Shown: one piece after another, positions 44,663-53,511 of the stretch
How the letters are laid out: every line of letters starts with the position of its first letter
Position numbering within the stretch: the first letter of the stretch is position 1
NCBI GenBank assembly: GCA_029225085.1
Contig: JAQXVU010000085.1
Location: 1-64,000, forward strand
DNA length: 64,000 bases
Reading direction: 5' to 3'
Origin: Eggerthellales bacterium
Lineage (GTDB): Bacteria > Actinomycetota > Coriobacteriia > Coriobacteriales > Eggerthellaceae
Program-made: the position numbers and the translations under genes
Notes under the pieces: generated by a model
Database searches by the model: none
What the model saw: the letters and a program-made list of their open reading frames with translations, nothing else
Told to the model about the DNA's origin: nothing

Positions 44663-44692
44663 AAAAAAGGGAGGTTGCCGGAGCAACCTCCC
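44663..44692 (-). terminator. Terminator after CoA-transferase I
   Basis: GGGAGGTTGC (44669-44678) pairs with GCAACCTCCC (44683-44692), tetraloop, then TTTTTT on the minus strand. Confidence 0.95.
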
Positions 44693-44721
44693 AGGTAAAG
44701 CACATGTGCCTGCTAAGAGGC

Positions 44722-45975
44722 TTAGTACAGAGCGCCCAGCTCCTTGTTTACGAAGCCATCGGGAGCGATAGGAGCACGGTCCTCCTCCATGGGGAAGTCC
44801 TCGGCGAACTTGATGCCGCCCTCCTCGTGCAGACGAGCGATGTCCTCGTCGGAGTAGCCAACCTTGCGCAGCTCGTCGGCGGTGTCAGCACCCAGATCGG
44901 AAACAGCCTTGAACTCGGAGATAGGAGTTGGGATGTTGGACAGGTGATGAGGCAGACCAGTCTGCAGAACCTTGCCGACGCGTGGGAACTCAACGTAAGC
45001 GAGAGCCTCAGGGTTCTCCTCGATGAGCTGAGCAACAGCCTCGGTCTTGGTGTTTACGCGGCCAACGCACATATCCTTGTCGGAGAAGTACTCGTCCCAC
45101 TCAGCGGTGGTCTTAGACTTCATGATCTGGCGTACGGTCTCGAAGGCCTCAGGATCCTCCCACTCACGCAGCAGACCCTTGCCGATGAGCTCCTCGTGGC
45201 CGGTAGCCTCGCAGAACTGCTTCCAGAACTTGGCCTCTACCATGCCCAGGGAGTAACGGCCGCCGTCCTTGGTCTCGTATACGTTGTAAGCAACGGAAGG
45301 ATACTCAAGGTCGGTGCGCTTGCAGACGCCGTCGTTGAAGGACCAACGAGAGTCGAGCAGGGAGTTCCACCATACGAAGCAGTCGAACATGGAGGTGTCG
45401 ATGTAGCAGCCCTCACCGGTGGTGTTGCGCTCATACAGAGCAGCCAGCAGAGCCTGGCCAACAACCATTGCGGTGGAAAGGTCGCACAAGTGCAGAGGAG
45501 ACATAGAGCCATGGTTCACAGCCAGGTAACCAGCAGTTGCCTGCATGTTCAGGTCGTGCATTGGCTTCAGGGAGCGAGGATCGTTTGCACCATAAGCGGA
45601 GATGGAGCAGTAGATGATCCTGGGGTTGATCTCCTTGATGGTATCGTAGTCGATGCCCAGCTTCTTGGTTACGCCAGGACGGAAGGACTCAACGATGATG
45701 TCAGCCTCGGCAGCCATCTTCTTGAAGGCCTCAACAACCTCAGGGTTCTTCAGGTTGAAGGAGACAGACTTCTTGTTGCGGCCCAGAGCGTTTACGTAGT
45801 AGGAAACTCCGCCGCCCTTGGTTGGGTAGTCGTGACGCATGAAGTCGCCCAGACCGGTATCCTCGCACTTGATGACGTTAGCGCCCATGTCGGCGAGAAC
45901 CTGGGTTGCATAGCCACCAGGAAGGTAACGGGAGAAGTCGAGTACCGTTACGTCATTGAAAGAAGACTTTGGCAT
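44722..45975 (-). CDS. Class III CoA-transferase (CaiB/BaiF family) I
   Basis: A 417-residue family III CoA-transferase. N-terminal VLDFSRYLPGGYATQVLADM, then FRPGVTKKLGIDYDTIKEIN, and the catalytic aspartate D141 in MHDLNMQATAGY. It moves CoA between carboxylic acids through a covalent Asp intermediate. The acid is unknown; the HDLNMQA context is shared with the racemase/BaiF-like branch. A terminator separates it from CoA-transferase II. No clear ribosome site precedes the ATG. Codon use is highly biased. Confidence 0.9.
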   Translation of the reverse strand: MPKSSFNDVTVLDFSRYLPGGYATQVLADMGANVIKCEDTGLGDFMRHDYPTKGGGVSYYVNALGRNKKSVSFNLKNPEVVEAFKKMAAEADIIVESFRPGVTKKLGIDYDTIKEINPRIIYCSISAYGANDPRSLKPMHDLNMQATAGYLAVNHGSMSPLHLCDLSTAMVVGQALLAALYERNTTGEGCYIDTSMFDCFVWWNSLLDSRWSFNDGVCKRTDLEYPSVAYNVYETKDGGRYSLGMVEAKFWKQFCEATGHEELIGKGLLREWEDPEAFETVRQIMKSKTTAEWDEYFSDKDMCVGRVNTKTEAVAQLIEENPEALAYVEFPRVGKVLQTGLPHHLSNIPTPISEFKAVSDLGADTADELRKVGYSDEDIARLHEEGGIKFAEDFPMEEDRAPIAPDGFVNKELGALY

Positions 45976-46040
45976 TATTCGAATCCAATCTATAGGAGGT
46001 CACAGGCTTACTTGGAAGCTCTGCGAGCCTCGTTCCTTGC

Positions 46041-46069
46041 AAAAAGCGCCCGCCCCGAAGGCGGGCGCC
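46041..46069 (-). terminator. Terminator between the two CoA-transferase genes
   Basis: GCGCCCGCC (46046-46054) pairs with GGCGGGCGC (46060-46068), then TTTTT on the minus strand (46041-46045). Confidence 0.9.
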
Positions 46070-46093
46070 GTGAATTCCGCGCGTTACGCCGGT

Positions 46094-47422
46094 TTACTTA
46101 ACCTTGCGCTCCTCAGGAGTGTGAGGACCGTAGGAGGGCTGCAGTACCAGATCAGGCACAGGATCGCCCTTGTAGCACATAACTGCACCGGACTCGTCGA
46201 GAGCGGTGATCTGCTCGTCGGTGTAGCCGAAGTCCTTCAGGATGCGACGGGTGTCGTAGCCGGTAGGACGGGAACGACGGAGAACAGGATCGCCCAGGGA
46301 TGCCAGACGGAAAGGCATGGTGGTAACGGTGTAGGTGCCGTCATCGGGGAAGCCGGTCTTGTCATAGCCCTGCTCAGCGTAAGGAATCTTACGCAGCTGG
46401 TCGTTTGCGAAAGCCTCGTCGTCGTTCAGAACGTCGGTAACGGTCTGAATCTTCTCGAAAGGAATGTCGTTCTCGCGGAAGCGCTTCTCGAGCTCGGCGA
46501 AGGTGAACTTCTGGCAAGCCTTGTGCATCTCAGCAACAACGTCAACATACTTGCCGTTGTCTGCGAGAGCCTCGAGGGTGTTGGTCTCAGGATCGGTGTA
46601 CCACTTAGGATCCATCTCGAGGGTGTCGAAGACGAGCTGGCAGTACTTGTTGTAGTTACCGAAGCACATGAGGAACCAGATGCCGTCGGAAGACTTGTAG
46701 GAGTTGTTGGTGGGGCACTTGGCGTCCATGCGGTCCTTAGGATAATCGCAACCCTGCTGCTGAGCGATGATTGCGGAGGTCATACCCCAAGTACCAACGT
46801 GGTACAGAGAACCAGTAACCTTATCGCCGATGCCGGTCTTCAGAGCGCCAGCATAAGCGCCCAGGATACCAGCGGCCAGTGCGCAACCGGTGTTCCAGTC
46901 GCCGAAGGCGATTGGGGAGTTGCCTGGCTCGTAAGTAGCGTTGTTCTGAGGAATAGCGGAAACGAAGCCGGAACGTGCTGCGAATGCGGTAGCGTCGAAG
47001 CCCTTAGCATCCTTCAGAGGACCGTACTCGCCGTAACCACGGTTCTGAGCCCAAACCAGACGAGGGAACTTCTCGTGCAGGGTCTCATAGTCGAGGCCCA
47101 GACGCTTCAGAGCGCCGGAACGCAGAGAGGTAACGAAGATGTCGGCCTTAGAGAGCAGGTTAAGCATAACCTCCTTGCCCTCTGGGTTCTTGCAGTCGAT
47201 TGCCGTCCACTCCTTGTTGAAGGAGCCGCAGTCGTATGCAACGTCGTCGAACTCAGTGCGGAAGCGCATGCCCCAAGCCATGCCCTGGGTGCGCTGCTCG
47301 TCGCCAGTGAATGGCTCAACCTTAATTACGGTTGCGCCCATCTCAGCCAGAGCACGAGATGCTGCAGGACCAGCTGCATACTGAGTCAGGTCGATAACAA
47401 TAGTACCTTCCAAACCTGCCAT
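46094..47422 (-). CDS. Class III CoA-transferase (FldA/HadA-like) II
   Basis: A 442-residue family III CoA-transferase, clearly different from its neighbour. Catalytic D143 lies in KGFDATAFAARSGF, the pattern seen in phenyllactate and hydroxyisocaproate CoA-transferases; TSLRSGALKRLGLDYETLHE precedes it. It likely activates a hydroxy or enoic acid. TTGGAG lies 10 nt upstream of the ATG. Terminator-like hairpins flank it on both sides. No 2-hydroxyacyl-CoA dehydratase is in the window. Confidence 0.88.
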   Translation of the reverse strand: MAGLEGTIVIDLTQYAAGPAASRALAEMGATVIKVEPFTGDEQRTQGMAWGMRFRTEFDDVAYDCGSFNKEWTAIDCKNPEGKEVMLNLLSKADIFVTSLRSGALKRLGLDYETLHEKFPRLVWAQNRGYGEYGPLKDAKGFDATAFAARSGFVSAIPQNNATYEPGNSPIAFGDWNTGCALAAGILGAYAGALKTGIGDKVTGSLYHVGTWGMTSAIIAQQQGCDYPKDRMDAKCPTNNSYKSSDGIWFLMCFGNYNKYCQLVFDTLEMDPKWYTDPETNTLEALADNGKYVDVVAEMHKACQKFTFAELEKRFRENDIPFEKIQTVTDVLNDDEAFANDQLRKIPYAEQGYDKTGFPDDGTYTVTTMPFRLASLGDPVLRRSRPTGYDTRRILKDFGYTDEQITALDESGAVMCYKGDPVPDLVLQPSYGPHTPEERKVK

Positions 47423-47453
47423 TGTAGTTTCTCCAATCAGTGGAAGTGCTTGC

Positions 47454-47493
47454 TAGAGAAGGAGGGCCCACGGCACTAGGGTCGGGGCCCTCC
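47454..47493 (-). terminator. Hairpin between the alcohol dehydrogenase and CoA-transferase II
   Basis: GGAGGGCCC (47461-47469) pairs with GGGCCCTCC (47485-47493); the minus side is followed by TTCTCTA. The T-tract is weak, so it could be a processing or attenuation element. Confidence 0.6.
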
Positions 47494-47543
47494 GCAGCAG
47501 CAAACAGAAAGAATGTTGCGTTAGATGAGTGTCCTACGAGGGA

Positions 47544-48599
47544 TTAAGGCTCGAGGATGACGCGCAGGCCGTCGCCGGAGTCGATGAGGTCCATGCCCTT
47601 CTTGAACTCAGACAGAGGCAGAACGTGAGAGGAGATCAGGGAGACGTCCAGACCGTTTGCCAGCAGGGCCAGAGCCTGACGCCAGTTCTTGCGGGTGTAA
47701 GCACGAGAACCGATGATGGAGATCTGACGCATAGCGATTGGGTTCATGTGAATCTCGGATGGGCGAGCGGGCAGACCGGTGATGCCGATGCGGCCGTTCT
47801 TAGCAACCATCTCTACAGCCTGCTGTACAACGGTGAAGTGACCAGCAGCGTCGAAGATCATCTCGGGGCCCTTGCCGCCGGTGAGCTCCTTAACGGTGGC
47901 AACAACGTCGCACTCGGAACCGTTGATGGTGATAGCGCCCAGCTGCTCAGCAACCTTCAGACGCTTAACGTCGTTTGCGAGGCCAGAAACCAGAACCTTC
48001 TTGATGCCGCAAGCCTGCTTCAGCAGAGCAACCATGAGCAGACCGATAGCGCCAGGACCCATAACCAGAGCGGTCTCGCCCATCTGTGGGTGGCAACGCT
48101 CAACAGCGTTCATGGCAACGCAGAGAGGCTCGAGCAGAGCGCCCTGAACGAAGGAAACCTCGTCTGGCATTGGGATAACGTTGGTTGCGCGGATCTTCAT
48201 GTACTTAGCGAATGCGCCAGGCATGTCGGTGCCGTAGAAGGGGCGGTCGTCGCAGATGTTTACCTCGCCCCTGTCGCAGTACTCGCAAGAGTTGCAGTAC
48301 AGAACAGGGTTAGCGGTTACGCGCTGGCCAACATACAGGTTCTTAGGAGCGTTCTCGCCGAGCTCAGCGATAACGCCGGAGAACTCGTGACCGAAGATAG
48401 CAGGGAACTGGATGTCGTAAGACTTGAACAGTGCCTCCTGAGCGTAGTACAGGGAGTGGTCAGTGCCGCAGATGCCGCATGCCTTGATCTCGAGCAGTAC
48501 CTCGTCAGGACCGATCTGAGGGATTGGAGCATCCTCAACGTACTCCCAAGCGCCCTTCTCCTGAGCGGTCATGTAGATGGCGTTCATCTTACCTTCCAT
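47544..48599 (-). CDS. Zinc-dependent alcohol dehydrogenase (MDR family)
   Basis: A 351-residue medium-chain dehydrogenase. The catalytic zinc site has CGICGTDH and GHEFSG; the structural zinc has four cysteines in CNSCEYCDRGEVNIC; the nucleotide fold is VMGPGAIGLLMVALLKQ. I use the ATG at 48599 (MEGKMNAIYM), 9 nt after GGAAAGGA. It resembles threonine, butanediol and sorbitol dehydrogenases; the substrate is unknown. It heads the ADH-CoA-transferase module, suggesting oxidation of an alcohol or 2-hydroxyacid linked to CoA exchange. Confidence 0.88.
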   Translation of the reverse strand: MEGKMNAIYMTAQEKGAWEYVEDAPIPQIGPDEVLLEIKACGICGTDHSLYYAQEALFKSYDIQFPAIFGHEFSGVIAELGENAPKNLYVGQRVTANPVLYCNSCEYCDRGEVNICDDRPFYGTDMPGAFAKYMKIRATNVIPMPDEVSFVQGALLEPLCVAMNAVERCHPQMGETALVMGPGAIGLLMVALLKQACGIKKVLVSGLANDVKRLKVAEQLGAITINGSECDVVATVKELTGGKGPEMIFDAAGHFTVVQQAVEMVAKNGRIGITGLPARPSEIHMNPIAMRQISIIGSRAYTRKNWRQALALLANGLDVSLISSHVLPLSEFKKGMDLIDSGDGLRVILEP

Positions 48600-48943
48600 T
48601 GTCATCATTCCTTTCCGTGATGATCTCTGTCCCGCCTGGCCGGGTTTTTTCACTGCACATTTCCTAGCCGGCGGCCAACATCGGAGTTGGTTGATGTTTA
48701 GGATTCTATGTCATCCGCGGTTTTATATTGGCTCCGTTGCTTCTATTATTACCGTTTCCGATGAACCCATAGACTTCATCAAATCCGCTTATTATTATGC
48801 CCACATTTCCATTCATTTTCACTATGGTTTCACAGTATCTACACGTGCTGCACGGCACTGAACGGTGAGCGGTTACATGGGCTCACGCGTAAACCAGACG
48901 CATGCGGCTAAGCTGTCTGAATGTATCTAAGCTGTCTTAATGC
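48600..48943. other. Upstream region of the ADH/CoA-transferase module
   Basis: About 340 bp without an ORF. The ADH promoter should lie here on the minus strand; TATAAA-like sequence occurs around 48728-48735. Small hairpins are CCAAC/GTTGG near 48674-48690 and GTGAGC/GCTCAC near 48866-48887. CTAAGCTGTCT is directly repeated near 48909 and 48928. Confidence 0.5.
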
Positions 48944-48988
48944 GGCAAAACAAATGGGCAGTATCCGACTTTGCAGATACTGCCCATC
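48944..48988 (-). terminator. Terminator of bioY
   Basis: ATGGGCAGTATC (48954-48965) pairs with GATACTGCCCAT (48976-48987), followed on the minus strand by TTGTTTTG. Confidence 0.9.
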
Positions 48989-49044
48989 AGGCAATTACTC
49001 TATTAATGAAGCAGGGCCTAAACCCGCTCGCTGAGCCTTGCGCC

Positions 49045-49629
49045 CTACTCCTCTTTGCCAAGAGCCAGGTTCACGGCGCTGGCGATCACCACAGCAGCCA
49101 CAGTCTTGGCGGTCTCGGTCACCAGGAAGGGAACAACGCCCACAGCCAGGGCCTCGGGGATGGTAAGGCTTGCCACAACAGAGAGCTGAGCCACGCCGCA
49201 GGTGTACACCACCAGCAGGAACAGCAGAACGGTCACGATGTTAATGGCCAATGCGCCCTTACCACCAGCAGTGGCGAGAGAGGTCTTTGCGAAAGCGGTC
49301 CTCACAACGGCAGCAACTACCGCACCCAGGATGAAGCCCCAGATAAAGCCACCGGTTGCGCCCATGATAGAGCCAACGCCGCCAGACATGCCGGCAAAGA
49401 CGGGGACGCCGATAGCGCCCAGCAGCACATAGCCAACAACGGCGATGATGCTCTGCTTGGGAGTCAGAACCAAAACCGCAAGCATGATCACGAAGGTCTG
49501 AAGGGTGAAGGGAACGGGACCCAAAGGAACCGTCACCCAAGCGCCTACTGCCATAAGGGCGATAGACAAACCGCAGAACGCGATGTCAGACACACGAGAA
49601 GAAGTCCTTTGCTGCACAGCAGATACCAT
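49045..49629 (-). CDS. bioY: Biotin ECF transporter S component BioY
   Basis: A 194-residue protein with about six membrane helices. VTVPLGPVPFTLQTFVIMLA and LLGAIGVPVFAGMSGG are BioY signatures. It binds biotin and works with EcfT and the Ecf ATPases, or alone. The ATG at 49629 has AAAGG 7 nt upstream; a GTG at 49644 includes that site. A palindrome lies between the start and the promoter region. Birds of a feather: birA is two genes upstream. Confidence 0.92.
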   Translation of the reverse strand: MVSAVQQRTSSRVSDIAFCGLSIALMAVGAWVTVPLGPVPFTLQTFVIMLAVLVLTPKQSIIAVVGYVLLGAIGVPVFAGMSGGVGSIMGATGGFIWGFILGAVVAAVVRTAFAKTSLATAGGKGALAINIVTVLLFLLVVYTCGVAQLSVVASLTIPEALAVGVVPFLVTETAKTVAAVVIASAVNLALGKEE

Positions 49630-49646
49630 GGAAAAACCTTTCACTT

Positions 49647-49687
49647 TGAGAACTATTTCGTTCTCAGCATACCTTTTGAATTCAAAA
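49647..49687 (-). promoter_or_regulatory. Candidate operator palindromes upstream of bioY
   Basis: TGAGAAC-N6-GTTCTCA (49647-49666) and a perfect 14-bp palindrome TTTTGAATTCAAAA (49674-49687). BirA here has no HTH domain, so another repressor would be needed. The first differs from known BirA and BioQ boxes. Confidence 0.5.
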
Positions 49688-49798
49688 TTCTACGGCAGTT
49701 TGTCTAAAATCCAGGACTTCTTCCATGGATGTTAACCATAGAAGGGTAAGCGAACCGAAAGGGGTTTCACATAGAGGCAGAGGGTGTCGGTTTACCAC

Positions 49799-51007
49799 CT
49801 ACGCCGTAACCTCGGGCTGCTCGCCATGCAGACGGTTGTCGTTATGCTCCCGATCATGGCCCTTGAACAAGGTGTAGGACGTGTAGCCCGTCAGGTAAGC
49901 CAAGCACAGCACCCACAGCACGATGTTCACGTAAGGGATCTGAGAAAGCAGCGACAGAACCACCGAACCCAAGATGGCCTTCTGGTACGAACCCAGCTTT
50001 CCCGGAATCAGCAGGCCCAGCGAAGCGCCCGTGAAGGGCACTGCCACTACCAGTGCCAAGAAGAACAGGAACAGCAGGGCAATAGAGACAGGCAGGGTGA
50101 ACATCAGCACCAGGCAGAAGACGATGAGCACCGGAATGCCCACAACGCAGGCAATGCCGCATACCGCCAACTTGCCGGGCATGGTCCTCCACATTCTGTT
50201 GGCCTCGCGGATCTTATGACCGAATGCCCAGTTGGCAATGGCTGCCATAATCGCAAATCCCACCAGGGTGAACAAAGCGCCACCAATCTGGAAGAAGGGC
50301 GCCACGAAGGAGCGCAAAGCGTCCAGCTGCTCGATAGTGCCGCCGTTTTCCTGGGTGGTGTCAATTGCAGCAACCGAAGCGGTAGAAGGAATGTCCACAT
50401 TCTGGCCGGAGCGCACCTTCAGCGTGCCAGTAATCACCGCATGAGGGCCCACCGTGATGCTTTGAGCACTCACCACCGCATCGCCATTCACCACGCCATC
50501 GATGACCAAGCTCTGGCCATACAGATACACATAATCCGCCGTACCCTGGTAGGTAAGGCTGTCACCGCTGTAGCAGTACACGCCCTTGGCCTGGGTCATA
50601 GCGCCAACGGTCACGTCATAGCCAATCAGGGAGGCCATGCCCCCGATCTCGGCATTCTGCAAATTCAGGCGCCCAGCAGCGCAACGCAGATCACCTGAAA
50701 CCTGGGAGTCTTCCAGATCGAGATTGCTGCCGCCACCAAGGAGATCGTTCTGCACCAGGCAATTCTTCATAGAGGAGCTGCCGAAGACCCAGAGCAGGTC
50801 GCCCTTCACCAAAGCGTTGGTAAGGGTCTGGTCGAAAGACATCACCGAACCTGCGCTGTCCCCCTTCACTTCAAGAAGCTTATCCTCTTGCAAATCGAGA
50901 GAGGCAGCCTGGGCAGACAAGGGCAGGGAAAGAGGCATCAACGCGAGAACAAGGCTCAACAGAACAGCGGCCACCCGGCCCCAGCGTCCCATACATGCGT
51001 CAGTCAT
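49799..51007 (-). CDS. Secreted/membrane bactofilin-like (polymer-forming) protein
   Basis: A 402-residue protein. A signal peptide (GRWGRVAAVLLSLVLALMPL, cleavage near AQAAS) leads into a right-handed beta-helix-like repeat domain (about 40-215; repeated LDLEDSQVSGDLRC, LSIDGVVNGDAVV-type units) followed by four to five membrane helices (about 240-380). Bactofilin-like domains plus a membrane tail are widespread, with unknown function, perhaps in envelope organisation. The ATG at 51007 is preferred because GAGGGGG lies 5 nt upstream. Confidence 0.7.
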   Translation of the reverse strand: MTDACMGRWGRVAAVLLSLVLALMPLSLPLSAQAASLDLQEDKLLEVKGDSAGSVMSFDQTLTNALVKGDLLWVFGSSSMKNCLVQNDLLGGGSNLDLEDSQVSGDLRCAAGRLNLQNAEIGGMASLIGYDVTVGAMTQAKGVYCYSGDSLTYQGTADYVYLYGQSLVIDGVVNGDAVVSAQSITVGPHAVITGTLKVRSGQNVDIPSTASVAAIDTTQENGGTIEQLDALRSFVAPFFQIGGALFTLVGFAIMAAIANWAFGHKIREANRMWRTMPGKLAVCGIACVVGIPVLIVFCLVLMFTLPVSIALLFLFFLALVVAVPFTGASLGLLIPGKLGSYQKAILGSVVLSLLSQIPYVNIVLWVLCLAYLTGYTSYTLFKGHDREHNDNRLHGEQPEVTA

Positions 51008-51121
51008 ACATGCCCCCTCTAGCACGGTAAAAGCTTCGCGACCCGACTGCTGTAGGCGCGAGTCCGGAACGGTTGCGCCTGCCAACCCGACCAGGTCACT
51101 GTGGAAGTTACGTCAGGCTCA

Positions 51122-51979
51122 TCATACCTGATGCCCGCTGACGATGTGCACCTCGCCCCAGGACACGGGCTGCACCACCTCTGATGAGGTGCGCAGCAAA
51201 AGACGCGCCTGGTCATCGAAGCCTTCCACCACACCAGCGGAAAGCTGATCATCGACGGTGTTGCGCAGGGAAATCTCCTTCCCCACCAGCGAAGAGCGCC
51301 CCTCGTAGGCTTGCCGCAAGGCACCGAAGCCCTCTTCGGCCCAAATGTCGTAGATCTGGAAGAAGTTGCGCAGCAGCGCCTGCAACATGGCGGTGGCAAG
51401 CTCGCGCTGAGCAGCCGTCAGATCGGTGCCGGCGATGCGGTCGTCGCGCAGCAACAGGTCAGCCACATATGCAGGGGTGTTCTTGCCCCCAACCTCCATT
51501 GCGCCAGCTGGCTGAAAGAGATTAATGCCGATGCCCACGCAAAGGCTCGTGCCCACCGCCTCGACGGTCATGCCGCACAGCTTGCCCTGAGCGCAAACCA
51601 CATCGTTGGGCCACTTAATAAGCGGGGCGCAAGGCATGGTCTGGCAGGAGAGCCCCGAAGCCATAAGTACGTCATCGATGGCCCGCGCCACCGCAAGGCC
51701 CGTCGCGGGGGCAAGGCTGGGCATCTGGGCCAGGTCCTTTCCCGGCTTCACGAACAGCGAGGTGTACAGACCGCCCACCGGGCTTACCCATACACGGCCC
51801 TGCCTGCCATAACCACCCTCCTGCTTCAGGGCGGAAATCACCAGCCCCGGCTCCTCACCAGCGCGAATGGCCTCCTTAACAAGGAGGTTCGTAGAGGAGA
51901 CGGAACCGCGGCAGGATACACGAAGCCCCTTGCGGGGCACGGCGGACAAAACCGCTTCTTCACACAAGGGGCTGATCAT
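51122..51979 (-). CDS. birA: Biotin--[acetyl-CoA-carboxylase] ligase, monofunctional
   Basis: A 285-residue ligase. SVSSTNLLVKEAI, the ATP/biotin loop EGGYGRQGRVWVSP, LIKWPNDVVC and the C-terminal SH3-like domain (about 230-285) are present. The N-terminal HTH of bifunctional BirA is missing, so it should not act as a repressor. The ATG at 51979 follows GGGAAG. It forms a likely operon with folP-folK upstream and lies near bioY. Confidence 0.92.
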   Translation of the reverse strand: MISPLCEEAVLSAVPRKGLRVSCRGSVSSTNLLVKEAIRAGEEPGLVISALKQEGGYGRQGRVWVSPVGGLYTSLFVKPGKDLAQMPSLAPATGLAVARAIDDVLMASGLSCQTMPCAPLIKWPNDVVCAQGKLCGMTVEAVGTSLCVGIGINLFQPAGAMEVGGKNTPAYVADLLLRDDRIAGTDLTAAQRELATAMLQALLRNFFQIYDIWAEEGFGALRQAYEGRSSLVGKEISLRNTVDDQLSAGVVEGFDDQARLLLRTSSEVVQPVSWGEVHIVSGHQV

Positions 51980-52147
51980 GTTCTTCCCTTTCTGGGGATA
52001 TCGCGACTGCGGGCAAGTCTTGGCATCTAGCGCCGCAAACGGATCCCGGCACAACTACGGCAGACAGGCCTTCGCGAACGCGAGACATAAACCCGTCATG
52101 CCAACGCAAGGCCGCGAACCCGCCTTGCAAATGCAAGGCCAAACTCG
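51980..52147. other. folP-birA gap with weak repeats
   Basis: About 170 bp. ACGCAAGGCCGCGAAC and ATGCAAGGCCAAACTC are imperfect copies about 32 bp apart, and CGTCATGCC resembles the CGCTATGCC of the folP stop region. The similarity is too low to call a stop-codon repeat with confidence. Confidence 0.4.
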
Positions 52148-53473
52148 CTATGCCTGCTGAGCGCTCTTATAGGGATGGGCCTCGCCAACAGCGACGTTGT
52201 CAGCGGTTACTTCCACATTGTTAGCCAGGATGTGACCGGGCAGGATATCGTTCAGGGGGCTCACCACGAAATCGCGCTCGAGCATGAGAGGGTGAGGCAG
52301 CTTCAGGATATCAAGGTCGGAGACATAGCCCTGGTAATCGAGGATATCGAGGTCACAGGTGCGAGGGCCATTGGCCTTCTCGCGGACGCGGCCCAGGCTG
52401 TCCTCGATGGTATGCAGGTAGTTCAGCAGCTCCTGAGGAGGCAGACCCGTGCGCAGCAGCACCACGGCGTTGATGAAGGGGTCCTGGTTCTCCTCATAGG
52501 CAGGGGCAGACACGTAGAAGGGGGAGATATCGATGAGCAAGGTGTCGGGCATGACGCACATGTCGCCGATGGCCTTGTTCAGCTGGGCGATGATGCCCTC
52601 CTGCTCCTCGCCTTCGTTAGCCACCAGAGCAAGGTTGCCGCCAATGCCGATGAGGGCATAGGGGCGCAGGTCGTTCAGAGCTTCGCGGGTGACCTTCACG
52701 TTGTGGGTGCGCACGATAGAAGCGCCCAGCTCGCAGCCCAGCAGGGCCTCGGCGGCGGAAGCAGCATCGCGTTTCAGAGGATCCTCGATGTCGTACACGT
52801 AGCCCACGTAGCTCTTGCGGGATGCAGCCACCATGACGGGATAGCCCATATGGCGGAACTCGTGCAGGTTGCGCATGAGCTCGACGGTCTGCTTCTTGGT
52901 CTTGCCAAAGCCGGGACCCGGGTCGATGCAGATGCGGTTGTGAGCGATACCGGCTTCTTCCAGCTCAGCGCAGCGAGCCTTCAGCGCATCGTAGACGTCG
53001 TTTACCACGTCGTTGTACTGAGGGTCGTCCTGCATGGTGGCAGGCTCACCCTGCATGTGCATGACCACCAGGCCAGCATCGCAGTTCTTGGCGACCTCTA
53101 CCATGGCGGGGTCACGGAAGCCGGACACGTCGTTGATGATGAGAGCGCCAGCCTCTACCGCGGCCTGAGCCACGGGAGCATGTCGGGTGTCGATGCTGAC
53201 GCACACACCCTCCTCGGCAAGAGCGCGCACCACGTCGATGACACGGGAGATCTCCTCCTCGCAGGAAACGGGTGCGGAGCCGGAACGGGTAGACTCGCCT
53301 CCCACGTCGATGATGAGAGCGCCGTCTTCAATCATCTCGTGGGCGTGGTCCATTGCCTTCTGGAAGGAATTGAAGGTTCCTCCGTCAGAGAAGGAATCGG
53401 GGGTCATGTTGAGGATGCCCATGATGATGGGCATCCTGGTATCGAAAGCGTACTGAGAGCACTTCCAGATCAT
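52148..53473 (-). CDS. Dihydropteroate synthase - HPPK fusion
   Basis: A 441-residue bifunctional folate enzyme. Residues 1-275: FolP (IMGILNMTPDSFSDGG; IIDVGGESTRSGS; NDVSGF; IDPGPGFGKTKKQ). Residues 276-441: FolK/HPPK (IGIGGNLA; ENQDPFINAVV; GPRTCDLDILDYQG; PHPLMLERDFVVSPLNDI). HPPK pyrophosphorylates hydroxymethyl-dihydropterin and DHPS couples it to pABA. The order is FolP first, then FolK; FolB is not attached. It lies 39 bp after ftsH. Confidence 0.94.
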   Translation of the reverse strand: MIWKCSQYAFDTRMPIIMGILNMTPDSFSDGGTFNSFQKAMDHAHEMIEDGALIIDVGGESTRSGSAPVSCEEEISRVIDVVRALAEEGVCVSIDTRHAPVAQAAVEAGALIINDVSGFRDPAMVEVAKNCDAGLVVMHMQGEPATMQDDPQYNDVVNDVYDALKARCAELEEAGIAHNRICIDPGPGFGKTKKQTVELMRNLHEFRHMGYPVMVAASRKSYVGYVYDIEDPLKRDAASAAEALLGCELGASIVRTHNVKVTREALNDLRPYALIGIGGNLALVANEGEEQEGIIAQLNKAIGDMCVMPDTLLIDISPFYVSAPAYEENQDPFINAVVLLRTGLPPQELLNYLHTIEDSLGRVREKANGPRTCDLDILDYQGYVSDLDILKLPHPLMLERDFVVSPLNDILPGHILANNVEVTADNVAVGEAHPYKSAQQA

Positions 53474-53511
53474 TACGCTGGGTCCTTACTCTATAAACGT
53501 ATCGTTCTTGT

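Noticed and set aside
44722-48599. Assignment of the CoA-transferase/ADH set (with the SDR and MFS) to a bile-acid (bai) operon
   Set aside because: The families overlap, but the genes are 40 kb apart, other bai genes are absent and the second CoA-transferase is closer to the FldA/HadA pattern.
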